Shown piece by piece: positions 22,918 to 30,682 of a stretch of 42,033 nt of DNA. Position 1 is the stretch's first letter. Every line of letters begins with the position of its first letter. Origin of the DNA: Rhodanobacter sp. (lineage in GTDB: Bacteria > Pseudomonadota > Gammaproteobacteria > Xanthomonadales > Rhodanobacteraceae); contig SCRM01000012.1 in the NCBI GenBank assembly GCA_004298045.1, forward strand, positions 1 to 42,033, read 5' to 3'. The notes beneath the pieces are model-generated. The model did not search any database. It was given only the letters and a program-made list of their open reading frames with translations, and had not been told where the DNA came from. The position numbers were made by a program, and so were the translations under genes.

Positions 22918-23409
22918 ATGATCGGCGTTTTCGCCTTGCCGATCGACGCCTTGCCTCCTGCTTCCCCGCCTTCCGCCTCGGCCCTGCGCACGCTGGCCGG
23001 CCTCGTCTTTGCGGCGTTCAGCGCGGCCATGCTCGGACTCGCCGCCGGCGCGGTCTGGATGGTGGCGGCGATGTATCTGCAACGCGCTCCGGACTGGTTG
23101 GCGTTTGCTGCCGGCGCTCTGCTGGCGCTGGCTACCCGACACTGGCTGCGCCGCCCAGGCCTCGCGGCGGCACTGCTGGCCATGTTCGCGACCCTGCTGG
23201 CAGCGCTGTATTTCAACGTGTTGATCGCCGCCGTCCGGCTGGCCGCCAACTTCGATCTGGGGCTGGTCGAGGCGATGCGCACTGCCGGCATTGCCATGTT
23301 GATTGCGCTAGCGCGCGTCGGACTGACGCCGGGCGAGCTGGCGTGGTATCTGCTGGCAGCGCTGTTTGCCGGCTGGCTTGCGTGGCGCCCCGGCGCCCGC
23401 AAGCCCTGA
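22918..23409 (+). CDS. Small four-helix membrane protein of unknown function
   Basis: A 163-residue protein with four hydrophobic segments: ~28-57 (LAGLVFAAFSAAMLGLAAGA), ~62-78, ~86-112 (LAAALLAMFATLLAALYFNV) and ~125-157. The N-terminus is Pro/Ser-rich. I do not recognise the family. The frame extends upstream, but that part is antisense to sufT. It ends 3 bases before the pntB stop, on the opposite strand. Confidence 0.65.
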   Translation: MIGVFALPIDALPPASPPSASALRTLAGLVFAAFSAAMLGLAAGAVWMVAAMYLQRAPDWLAFAAGALLALATRHWLRRPGLAAALLAMFATLLAALYFNVLIAAVRLAANFDLGLVEAMRTAGIAMLIALARVGLTPGELAWYLLAALFAGWLAWRPGARKP

Positions 23410-23412
23410 AGG

Positions 23413-24885
23413 TCAGTCGTCGATCGCCTTCAGTGCGCTGACCAGTTGCCCGGCAGCAGCCTGGCCGTCGCCGTACAGCATGCGCGTGTTGTCGGCGTAG
23501 AACAGCGCGTTTTCGATGCCGGCAAAGCCGCGGCCCTTGCCGCGCTTGATGACGATGACGTGCTTGCACGCCGCCACGTCGAGGATCGGCATGCCGTAGA
23601 TCGGCGAACCGGGATCGGTCTTGGCCATCGGGTTCACCACGTCGTTCGCGCCGATCACCAGCGCCACGTCGATGTTGGGAAACTCGGCGTTGATGTCGTC
23701 CATGTCCTCGATCAGGTCGTAGGGCACGCCGGCCTCGGCCAGCAGCACGTTCATGTGCCCCGGCATGCGCCCGGCCACCGGGTGGATGGCGAATTTCACT
23801 TTCACGCCGCGGTCGATCAGCGCCTTGGCGAACTCCCACACCTTGTGCTGGGCCTGCGCCACCGCCATGCCGTAGCCCGGCACGATCGCCACGCGCTCGG
23901 CGTAGGCCATCATCACCGCCGCGTCGGCGGCGTCGATCGGCTTTTGTGCGCCGCTGATTTCCTGCGCCGTCCCACTGGCGGCGGCGCCGAAGCTGCCAAA
24001 CAGCACGTTGCTGATCGAGCGGTTCATCGCCTTGGCCATGAGCTGGGTCAGCAGCGTGCCGGCCGCGCCCACCACCATGCCGGCAATGATGATCGCCTCG
24101 TTGCCCAGCACGTAGCCTTCAAATGCCACGGCCAGCCCGGTGAACGCGTTGTACAGCGAGATCACCACCGGCATGTCGGCGCCGCCAATCGGCAGCGTCA
24201 TCATCAATCCGAACGCGAGCGCCAGCAGGAAGAACGCGCCGATCAGCGGCAGCGTCAGCCCGTTGCCGATCAGTGCCGCCGCGCAAGCCAGCGCCGCCAC
24301 CAGCACGACCAGGTTGATCACGCGCTGGCCGGGAAACACGAAGCGCTTGTCCATCCAGCCCTGCAGCTTGGCAAACGCGATCATCGAGCCGGAAAAGCTC
24401 ACCGCGCCGATCAGCGCGCCTAGCACGCCAAGCACCAGCACCGCCGTCGGCAACGGGGCGACCGCCTCGGCGGCCTGGCGGGCCGCGTCGGCAGCCCAGT
24501 TTTCGAGCTTGAGCGGCGCGGTGTCCGGCACCGCCAACGCGCCGTGGCGCGCATGTGCGATCAACTCCACCGCGCCGATCGCGGCCGCGGCACCGCCGCC
24601 CATGCCGTTGTAGATCGCCACCATCTGCGGCATCGCCGTCATCGCCACCCGGCGGCCGGTCCACCAGGCAACGACCACGCCGATCAGCACCGCGGCAAAG
24701 ATCAGCCCGCGGTGCTGCATGTCCGGCAGCGCAAACGTGGCCAGCACGGCAACCAGCATGCCCACGCCGGCCCACACGATGCCGCCGCGCGCGGTGCGCG
24801 GCGAGCTCATGCGCTTCAGGCCCAGGATGAACAACAGCGCCGCCAGCAGGTAGCAGGCCTTGACCAGCGTCGGTACCCAGCTCAT
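23413..24885 (-). CDS. pntB: NAD(P) transhydrogenase subunit beta
   Basis: A 490-residue inner-membrane protein with about eight or nine helices in the N-terminal ~290 residues, then the NADP(H)-binding domain III: VAIVPGYGMAVAQAQHKVWEF, FAIHPVAGRMPGHMNVLLAEA, MDDINAEFPNIDVALVIGANDVVNP and the terminal VIVIKRGKGRGFAGIENALFY. With PntA it drives hydride transfer from NADH to NADP+ using the proton gradient. The start overlaps the pntAb stop (ATGA). Confidence 0.97.
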   Translation of the reverse strand: MSWVPTLVKACYLLAALLFILGLKRMSSPRTARGGIVWAGVGMLVAVLATFALPDMQHRGLIFAAVLIGVVVAWWTGRRVAMTAMPQMVAIYNGMGGGAAAAIGAVELIAHARHGALAVPDTAPLKLENWAADAARQAAEAVAPLPTAVLVLGVLGALIGAVSFSGSMIAFAKLQGWMDKRFVFPGQRVINLVVLVAALACAAALIGNGLTLPLIGAFFLLALAFGLMMTLPIGGADMPVVISLYNAFTGLAVAFEGYVLGNEAIIIAGMVVGAAGTLLTQLMAKAMNRSISNVLFGSFGAAASGTAQEISGAQKPIDAADAAVMMAYAERVAIVPGYGMAVAQAQHKVWEFAKALIDRGVKVKFAIHPVAGRMPGHMNVLLAEAGVPYDLIEDMDDINAEFPNIDVALVIGANDVVNPMAKTDPGSPIYGMPILDVAACKHVIVIKRGKGRGFAGIENALFYADNTRMLYGDGQAAAGQLVSALKAIDD

Positions 24886-25184
24886 GGCTTGCCCCCCGGC
24901 TTTTTCGCGCTGGGTTTGAACATCTCCAGCATGCGTTCGGTCACCACGTAGCCGCCGGCGGCGTTGCCGGCACCGAGCAGCACGGCGACAAAACCGAGTG
25001 CGGTCTCAAACGGCGTCGTGGCATGGCCGAGCGCTATCATCGCCCCCACCAGCACGATGCCGTGCACGAAGTTGGAGCCGGACATCAGCGGCGTGTGCAG
25101 GATCACCGGCACCCGCGCAATGATTTCGTAGCCGGTGAATGCGGCCAGCATAAAGATGTACAGCGCCAGGAACCCGTCGAGCAT
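24882..25184 (-). CDS. pntAb: NAD(P) transhydrogenase subunit alpha part 2 (membrane part)
   Basis: A 100-residue protein with three membrane helices (FLALYIFMLAAFTGYEII, GSNFVHGIVLVGAMIALGH, ALGFVAVLLGAGNAAGGYVVT). This is the separate membrane segment of the alpha subunit found in split transhydrogenases. It overlaps pntB (ATGA). It should follow pntAa directly, but here 1.7 kb with three plus-strand genes lies between, so pntAb-pntB need their own promoter in 25185-25322. Confidence 0.94.
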   Translation of the reverse strand: MLDGFLALYIFMLAAFTGYEIIARVPVILHTPLMSGSNFVHGIVLVGAMIALGHATTPFETALGFVAVLLGAGNAAGGYVVTERMLEMFKPSAKKPGGKP

Positions 25185-25322
25185 GTGTCTCCCCCGCCTC
25201 GCAGTCGCGACTGCCGCATCATACGGTGCGTGGTCAACCTGCGCGAGCCCGCAGCGTTGAACACGGGTACCGAACCGCTGGAGCGCACGCATGCACAGGC
25301 CGACGACGCGGACGCAGCCGGC

Positions 25323-25910
25323 ATGAATGGCCTTGCAACAACCTTCGACGCAGAGCTCGTCGCGGACAGCGCGTGCGCGGCGCCGGCAACGCTGGACACC
25401 TTCCTGGCCGGCGTGGAGCGCCGCGCGTTCCGCATTGCCGAGATCAATCTGCGCCAGCACGAAGACGCGATGGATGCCGTCCAGGACGCCATGTTGCGCC
25501 TGGTCAGCCATTACCGTGACAAGCCGGCGAACGAATGGGCGCCGCTGTTCTGGGGCATCCTGCGCCGACGCATCGTTGACCTGCAGCGCCGGCGCAAGGT
25601 GCGTTCCATCGTGATCGGCTGGCTGGGCGGCGGGCACGACGACAATGGCGAGGAGCTGCCGAGCTGGGACCCGGCCGACACCGGCCCCGACCCGCTCGAC
25701 CGCGTGCGCGATGCCCAATCCTGGGCCGACCTCAGCCGCGCGCTGCGCGCGTTGCCGCGCCGCCAGCGCGAGGCATTCTCCCTGCGCATGCTGGAAGGCC
25801 TCGACGTGGCCGAAACCGCGCAGGCCATGGGCTGCTCCGAAGGCAGCGTGAAAACCCACCTGTCGCGCGCCATGCAACGGCTGCGCAAAGAGTTGGAGGA
25901 TTGGCAATGA
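25323..25910 (+). CDS. ECF-like RNA polymerase sigma factor
   Basis: A 195-residue sigma-70-family factor. Region 2 is FRIAEINLRQHEDAMDAVQDAMLRLV with the following RDKPANEWAPLFWGILRRRIVDLQRR. Region 4 is ALPRRQREAFSLRMLEGLDVAETAQAMGCSEGSVKTHLSRAM, a clear helix-turn-helix. Regions 1.1 and 3 are absent. The start ATG is chosen by protein coverage; no strong ribosome site is seen and an upstream TTG is possible. The stop overlaps the next start (ATGA). Factors of this type are commonly followed by DUF3619 and DUF3106 genes, as here. Confidence 0.88.
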   Translation: MNGLATTFDAELVADSACAAPATLDTFLAGVERRAFRIAEINLRQHEDAMDAVQDAMLRLVSHYRDKPANEWAPLFWGILRRRIVDLQRRRKVRSIVIGWLGGGHDDNGEELPSWDPADTGPDPLDRVRDAQSWADLSRALRALPRRQREAFSLRMLEGLDVAETAQAMGCSEGSVKTHLSRAMQRLRKELEDWQ

Positions 25911-26290
25911 AGACGTCCGATGAAACCTTCGCGCGCCAAGCCCGCACGCTTTACCACACGGCGGCGCAGCGGCTCGACCCGGCGCTGGCCGCGCGGCTGC
26001 GCACGGCGCGCCGTGAGGCGCTGGCCGGCACGGCGCGTCCGGCACGCCGCGTCGCGCGCTGGCTGGTGCCTTCCGGCGCCTGTGCCGCGATTGCCCTGGC
26101 GGCCGTGCTGAGCTGGCCAACCATGCCGCTCACTGACGCGGGCGTGGCGGGCAGCACGGCAAGCGCCAACCAGACGACCGAAGCCGACAACCTGTTGCCA
26201 CCCGACCCGGAACAGGCCGATCCCAACCTTTACCAGAACCTCGATTTCTACGGTTGGCTCGCCGCCAACGCCCGCCAACCAGCCCACTGA
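25907..26290 (+). CDS. DUF3619-like single-pass membrane protein, possible anti-sigma factor
   Basis: A 127-residue protein: a basic cytoplasmic N-terminal part (FARQARTLYHTAAQRLDPALAARLRTARREAL), one membrane helix (residues ~56-70, GACAAIALAAVLSWP), then an acidic tail ending DLDFYGWLAANARQ. The layout and the coupling to the sigma gene suggest membrane anti-sigma control, but this is inference; no zinc-binding ZAS motif is present. The ATG overlaps the sigma factor stop. Confidence 0.78.
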   Translation: MKTSDETFARQARTLYHTAAQRLDPALAARLRTARREALAGTARPARRVARWLVPSGACAAIALAAVLSWPTMPLTDAGVAGSTASANQTTEADNLLPPDPEQADPNLYQNLDFYGWLAANARQPAH

Positions 26291-26293
26291 CCC

Positions 26294-26800
26294 ATGCGCG
26301 TACGTTTCCACCCCCTGTGGTTGCTGGTCATGGCCACCTTGCTCGGCTTCGCCACCACCCTGCCGCTGGCGGCCCAGGATGCGCCGGTGGCGTGGAGCAG
26401 CCTCACGCCCGCACAACGCGACCTGCTCGCGCCGCTGCAACCGGCATGGGACACGGTGCCGGCACGCCGCCAGCAGCACCTGCTGGAAAAAAGCGAACAC
26501 TGGGTGACGCTGCCGCCGGAACAACGTGACGAAGTGCGGCGCCGCATCGAACACTGGCAGGAGATGACCCCGCAAGAGCGGGCGCAGGCACGCGAAAACA
26601 TCAAGCTCTATCGCGCCATGCCACCGGAACAGCGCGAACAGCTGCACGCGGCCTACCAGCGGTTCCAGACCTTGCCACCGGATCAGCGCGCCACCCTGAT
26701 GCAGGAGTGGCATTCGATGCCGCCCACCCAGCGCTTGCAATGGCTGCACCAGGGCGACGCTGGCGGCATGGCACCGGCAGCGCGCCGGCCGCATCGCTGA
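26294..26800 (+). CDS. DUF3106-family exported protein
   Basis: A 168-residue protein with a signal peptide (MRVRFHPLWLLVMATLLGFATTLPLAAQ). Repeated helical segments of the form LPPEQRDEVRRRIEHWQEMTPQERAQ, MPPEQREQLHAAYQRF and LPPDQRATLMQEW follow. The repeating PPxQR units are typical of DUF3106. It is probably a periplasmic output or sensor partner of the sigma/DUF3619 pair; this is inferred from linkage only. It starts 3 bases after the DUF3619 stop. Confidence 0.82.
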   Translation: MRVRFHPLWLLVMATLLGFATTLPLAAQDAPVAWSSLTPAQRDLLAPLQPAWDTVPARRQQHLLEKSEHWVTLPPEQRDEVRRRIEHWQEMTPQERAQARENIKLYRAMPPEQREQLHAAYQRFQTLPPDQRATLMQEWHSMPPTQRLQWLHQGDAGGMAPAARRPHR

Positions 26801-26810
26801 ACGCGGCACC

Positions 26811-26870
26811 TGTCGGGCTGAAGCCCGACCCACGAAAGTCGCGCCGGTGGGTCGAAGTTCATCCCGACAC
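26811..26870. repeat. REP-like doublet, copy 2
   Basis: Two adjacent hairpin-forming units: TGTCGGGCTGAAGCCCGACC, and GTGGGTCGAAGTTCATCCCG plus two bases. They have the same order and nearly the same spacing as at 6786-6847. The element lies between the convergent DUF3106 and pntAa genes and may also help end transcripts. Confidence 0.7.
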
Positions 26871-26900
26871 GCTCCTGCCGGGCGTCCCCGGCAGGACGAA

Positions 26901-28001
26901 TCAGGCTTTGAACAGCACCTCGCCGGCACGCACGACGCAGCTCTTGGCGACCAGCTCGTCGCCGAAATCGGGGGCAAGCGCGCCTTCTTTCAGCAGCAGT
27001 TCGACGAAGTGCAGCACATTGCGCGCGTACATCTCCGACGCGTGCAGCGGTGCGCCGGCTGGCAGGTTGAGCGGCCCCAGCACGATGACGCCGTGGTGGT
27101 CGACCCGCTCGCCGGGTTTGGTCAGCGCGCAATTGCCGCCGCTTTCGGCCGCCAGGTCGACGATCAGCGCGCCGGGCTTCATGCCTTCGATCATCGCCGC
27201 TGAAAGGATCTTCGGCGCCGGACGCCCGGGTACCGCCGCGGTGGACACCACCACGTCGAACGCCTTGAGATGATCGGCCAATGCCTGTTGTTGCGCGGCG
27301 CGTTCCTCCGCCGACAGCTCGCGCGCATAGCCGCCGCTGCCGGCGGCGCTGACGCCGAGATCAAGGAACTTGGCGCCGAGCGATTCCACCTGTTCACGCG
27401 TCTCCGGACGCACGTCGTAACCCTCGACCTGCGCACCGAGCCGGCGTGCGGTGGCGATCGCCTGCAGACCGGCCACGCCGGCGCCGATCACCAGCACCTT
27501 GCTCGGCCGGATGGTGCCGGCCGCGGTGGTCAGCATGGGGAAGAACTTGGGGCACGCTTCGGCGGCGATCAGCATCGCGCGGTAACCGGCCACGGCAGCC
27601 TGCGAGCTGAGCACATCCATCGCCTGCCCGCGGGTGGTGCGCGGCAACAGCTCCAGCGCAAAGGCGCTGAGCTTGCGCGCGGCCAGCGCGGCGATACGCG
27701 CAGTCGCGCCATAGGGCCGCAACTGCCCCACCACCAGCGTGCCTTCGCGCAGCTGGCCAAACACGGCGTCGTCGGGCGGCAACACGCAGGCCAAAAGGTC
27801 GGCCTGCGCCAGCACTTCATCCGCGCTGGCAAACGCCGCCTCGGGGTAGGCCGTGTCGGGAAAACCGGCGGCACTGCCCGCCCCGCGCTCCAGCAGCACG
27901 CGCACGTCCTTCGCCGCCAGTTTCTTCGCCACCTCGGGCGTGATCGCCACGCGGCGCTCGGCCGCAGCCGTTTCCCGCAAGGCAGCTACCGTGATCGGCA
28001 T
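26901..28001 (-). CDS. pntAa: NAD(P) transhydrogenase subunit alpha part 1 (NAD-binding)
   Basis: A 366-residue soluble domain I. It starts MPITVAALRETAAAERRVAI, with the alanine-dehydrogenase-like N-terminal fold; the NAD site is VLVIGAGVAGLQAIATARRLGAQVEGYDVRPE. GGYARELSAEERAAQQ is the mobile loop and VDLAAESGGNCALT follows. It works with PntAb and PntB. The ATG at 28001 has GAGGGG seven bases upstream. It is separated from pntAb-pntB by the inverted sigma operon, so in this genome it is a single-gene unit, divergent from cdd. Confidence 0.96.
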   Translation of the reverse strand: MPITVAALRETAAAERRVAITPEVAKKLAAKDVRVLLERGAGSAAGFPDTAYPEAAFASADEVLAQADLLACVLPPDDAVFGQLREGTLVVGQLRPYGATARIAALAARKLSAFALELLPRTTRGQAMDVLSSQAAVAGYRAMLIAAEACPKFFPMLTTAAGTIRPSKVLVIGAGVAGLQAIATARRLGAQVEGYDVRPETREQVESLGAKFLDLGVSAAGSGGYARELSAEERAAQQQALADHLKAFDVVVSTAAVPGRPAPKILSAAMIEGMKPGALIVDLAAESGGNCALTKPGERVDHHGVIVLGPLNLPAGAPLHASEMYARNVLHFVELLLKEGALAPDFGDELVAKSCVVRAGEVLFKA

Positions 28002-28108
28002 TGCACATCCCCTCGTCGATGACCCCGTGCATCTTATCGACTCTGACGCCGCTGCCACCAGCGCGGCACGCGCTAAGCTGGCATGCCGTCCAGGTTCCGG
28101 AAGACGCG

Positions 28109-28525
28109 ATGGCACTTGCCCCTGTCCATGCCGATTTGCTCGCCCTTGCCCGCAGCGCACGCCAGCATGCCCACGCGCCTTATTCGGGCTTTGCCGTGGG
28201 CGCCGCCGTGCGCACCCGCGACGGCCGGCATTTCCTCGGCTGCAACGTCGAGAACGCGGCCTACGGCCTGTGCAACTGCGCCGAGCGCACGGCGCTGTTC
28301 GCCGCGATCGCGGCCGGCTGCCAGCCGGGCGATTTCGTCGCGCTGGCGGTGGTGGCCGACACGCCCGAGCCGGTCAGCCCGTGCGGTGCCTGCCGGCAGG
28401 TGATGAGCGAACTGTGCGCGGCGGACATGCCGGTGATCCTCGGCAGCCTTGGAGTCGCCAGCAGCCAGACCAGCGTCGGCGCGCTCCTGCCCGATGCCTT
28501 CACCCTGCAGGCGCCTGCGCGCTGA
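28109..28525 (+). CDS. cdd: Cytidine deaminase (small tetrameric type)
   Basis: A 138-residue enzyme deaminating cytidine and deoxycytidine for pyrimidine salvage. Zinc ligands Cys57, Cys92 and Cys95 (GLCNCAER and PCGACRQV) and the proton shuttle Glu59 are all present; HAPYSGFAVGAAV and NVENAAYG bind the nucleoside. The start ATG at 28109 fits the family; an upstream in-frame ATG lies in the pntAa promoter region and is rejected. A TAAGCT -10-like box is about 31 bases upstream. Confidence 0.95.
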   Translation: MALAPVHADLLALARSARQHAHAPYSGFAVGAAVRTRDGRHFLGCNVENAAYGLCNCAERTALFAAIAAGCQPGDFVALAVVADTPEPVSPCGACRQVMSELCAADMPVILGSLGVASSQTSVGALLPDAFTLQAPAR

Positions 28526-28575
28526 AGCAGCGCGAGGCGCCGGTTACCATGCAGGTTTCCGTCAGCGATCCCGCC

Positions 28576-29145
28576 ATGTCCAACCCGCTGCAATTCCTGC
28601 TCGACCGCCACTCCGTTCCCTCGCGCCAGTTGATCGAACCGGCGCCTGACGACGCGATGCTGCGCGAGTTGCTGGCCGCGGCGATCCGGGTGCCCGACCA
28701 CGGCACGCTGGTGCCGTTCCGGCTGATCCGGCTTGCAGGCGAGGCCAAGCTGCAGTTTGGCGAACGCCTCGCCGCGATCGCGCTACGCAAGAACCCCGAT
28801 CTGCCCGAGCCCAAGCGCGAGAAAGAGCGCAAGCGTTACACTTGGGCGCCGCTGGTGATCGCCGTGATCGTGCGGCTCGACGTCAGTGGCCGCATCCCGG
28901 ACATCGAGCAGCGCCTGAGCGCCGGTTGCGTCGCGCACAACCTGCTGCTGGGCGCGCAAGCGCTGGGCTTCGGTGCGCAGTGGCTTACCAGTTGGGCGGC
29001 GTACGACCACGACGCAGCCGCGGTGCTCGGGCTGGCGGACCACGAACACGTGGTGGGCTTCGTGCACATCGGCACGCCGAAGATCGGGGTGCCGAACCGC
29101 AAGCGCCCGGCGCTCGACGACGTGCTGTCCACGTGGGCGCCATGA
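28576..29145 (+). CDS. YdjA-like nitroreductase family protein
   Basis: A 189-residue FMN-dependent oxidoreductase of the small nitroreductase type. It aligns with E. coli YdjA: LQFLLDRHSVPSRQLIEPAPDD, RVPDHGTLVPFRLIRLAGE, SAGCVAHNLLLGAQALGFGAQWLTSW and VVGFVHIGTPK. The ATG at 28576 matches the family start. An in-frame ATG at 28549 with GAGG 11 bases upstream is a real alternative and would give 198 residues. The substrate is unknown. Its stop overlaps the nuclease start (ATGA). Confidence 0.9.
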   Translation: MSNPLQFLLDRHSVPSRQLIEPAPDDAMLRELLAAAIRVPDHGTLVPFRLIRLAGEAKLQFGERLAAIALRKNPDLPEPKREKERKRYTWAPLVIAVIVRLDVSGRIPDIEQRLSAGCVAHNLLLGAQALGFGAQWLTSWAAYDHDAAAVLGLADHEHVVGFVHIGTPKIGVPNRKRPALDDVLSTWAP

Positions 29146-30032
29146 ACGCGCCCGGCGCCTACCTGGTCGACGGCAGCCTGTACGTTTTTCGTGCCTGGCA
29201 TTCGCTGCCGGACGATTTTCGCGACACCGACGACCGCCCGGTCAACGCGGTGCACGGCTTCACGCGTTTCCTCTGCGAGCTACTGGAAAAGGTGCAGCCG
29301 CAGCGCATCGCGGTCGCCTTCGACGCCTCGCTCACCAGCTCGTTCCGCAACGCGATCTACCCGCCCTACAAAGCCAACCGCGAGCTGCCGCCGCCCGATC
29401 TGGAGCACCAGTTCGTGCTGTGCCGGGCGGTCACCGCCGCGCTCGGCATCCAGGTGCTGATCGACCACCAATACGAGGCCGACGACCTGATCGGCAGTGC
29501 GCTGTGGAACCTGCGCGGCCACGGCGAGGCCAGCGTGATCGTCTCTGCCGACAAGGATTTTGGCCAGTTGCTGGGCGCGCACGACGAGCAATGGGACTAT
29601 GCGCGCAACCACCGCTGGGGCCCGGATGGCGTGGTGGAAAAACTCGGTGTGCGGCCCGAACAGGTGGCCGATTACCTCGCGCTGTGCGGTGACGCGGTGG
29701 ACAACATCCCTGGCGTGCCTGGCATCGGCGCCAAGACCGCTGCCGCGCTGCTCACCCGCTTCGGCACGCTGGACGACCTCCTCGCGCGCATCGACGAGAT
29801 CCCGTTCCTGCGCCTGCGCGGCGCCGCCAGCATGGCGGCCAAGCTGCGCGAGCACGGCGAGGATGCGCTGCTGTATCGCCGCATCACGCGCATTGCGCTG
29901 GATGCGCCCATCCCCGCCGACATCGACGCGCTGCGCCGCCACGGCGCCGACGCGGCGCAACTGCATGCACTGGCCGACCAATTGCGCTTCGGGCCGCTGA
30001 CGCGCGCCCGGCTCAAGGCGCTGGCCGACTGA
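29142..30032 (+). CDS. Xni/ExoIX-like flap endonuclease (5'-3' exonuclease family)
   Basis: A 296-residue protein of the PolI 5' nuclease family without a polymerase domain. Metal-binding and structural motifs are visible: YLVDGSLYVFRAWHS, AFDASLTSSFRNAIYPPYKAN, QYEADDLIGSALW, IVSADKDFGQLL, and GDAVDNIPGVPGIGAKTAAALL, the helix-3-turn-helix. It is expected to cut flaps or 5' ends during replication or repair. It is coupled to the nitroreductase gene and converges with the redoxin gene, overlapping it by 20 bases. Confidence 0.92.
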   Translation: MNAPGAYLVDGSLYVFRAWHSLPDDFRDTDDRPVNAVHGFTRFLCELLEKVQPQRIAVAFDASLTSSFRNAIYPPYKANRELPPPDLEHQFVLCRAVTAALGIQVLIDHQYEADDLIGSALWNLRGHGEASVIVSADKDFGQLLGAHDEQWDYARNHRWGPDGVVEKLGVRPEQVADYLALCGDAVDNIPGVPGIGAKTAAALLTRFGTLDDLLARIDEIPFLRLRGAASMAAKLREHGEDALLYRRITRIALDAPIPADIDALRRHGADAAQLHALADQLRFGPLTRARLKALAD

Positions 30033-30507
30033 CGCCAGCCTCCGCCTCGGCCAGCAGCCGCCCGATCGCCACACCCAGCGACAGATCATCCACGGTGCCG
30101 AAATGCTGGTCGCGCAGCACGCCGTCGGCATCGATCAGAAGCAGCGTCGGCGTGCCCTGCATGCGATACCTCTGCATGGTCAGCGGGATCGGGCCGGCGT
30201 CCGTCGGCGTGTCGACGCCAACCGGAAAGCCGTAGCGGTACTCGTGCAAGAAAGCCTCCAGCGCTTCGGGATTCTGCTGCGCGTGGTGCTCGAACACCGT
30301 GTGCAGGCCGATCACGGCGAGCCGCTCCGGCGGAAATGCCGAATGGATGCGCTGCATCTGCGGCAGCGCCGTCATCGCGCAGCCGGGGCACAGCATCTGG
30401 AACGCGTGCGCAACCACCACCTTGCCGCGCAGGCTGGCCAGCGTCAGCGGTTCGCTGTTGAACCAGCGGGTAACCTGCCACTCGGGCGCAAGATCGGCAG
30501 CGGGCAT
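30013..30507 (-). CDS. Redoxin-domain (TlpA/AhpC-like) protein with CPGC motif
   Basis: A 164-residue cytoplasmic-looking thioredoxin-fold protein without a signal peptide. The active-site motif is CPGC in FQMLCPGCAMTALPQM; the cis-Pro segment is MQGTPTLLLIDADGVL. The start ATG has GGAGG about seven bases upstream. The reaction partner is unknown. The 3' end overlaps the nuclease gene on the other strand. A terminator-like hairpin lies in the leader 27 bases before the start codon. Confidence 0.9.
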   Translation of the reverse strand: MPAADLAPEWQVTRWFNSEPLTLASLRGKVVVAHAFQMLCPGCAMTALPQMQRIHSAFPPERLAVIGLHTVFEHHAQQNPEALEAFLHEYRYGFPVGVDTPTDAGPIPLTMQRYRMQGTPTLLLIDADGVLRDQHFGTVDDLSLGVAIGRLLAEAEAGVSRPAP

Positions 30508-30533
30508 AGGGTACCTCCGGCAAGGAACAAAAC

Positions 30534-30550
30534 GGCCCGCCCAACGGGCC
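30534..30550 (-). terminator. Terminator-like hairpin in the redoxin leader
   Basis: On the reverse strand GGCCCG-TTGGG-CGGGCC is followed at once by GTTTTGTT, the form of an intrinsic terminator. It lies upstream of the redoxin ribosome site with no known minus-strand gene before it. It could be an attenuator or a stabilising 5' stem: a TAGACT -10-like box occurs just upstream. Confidence 0.45.
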
Positions 30551-30682
30551 TGCCGCCAGTCTAGTGGACGGCCACCAGGCACGATCCGGCTCGCCGGCAC
30601 CCCGCATGCGCCAAGGGTCATGCTTCGCCCGTCCGCGCGACGCGCTATCGTGCCGGTCTCACCTCTTTGCGCGGAACCGCCC

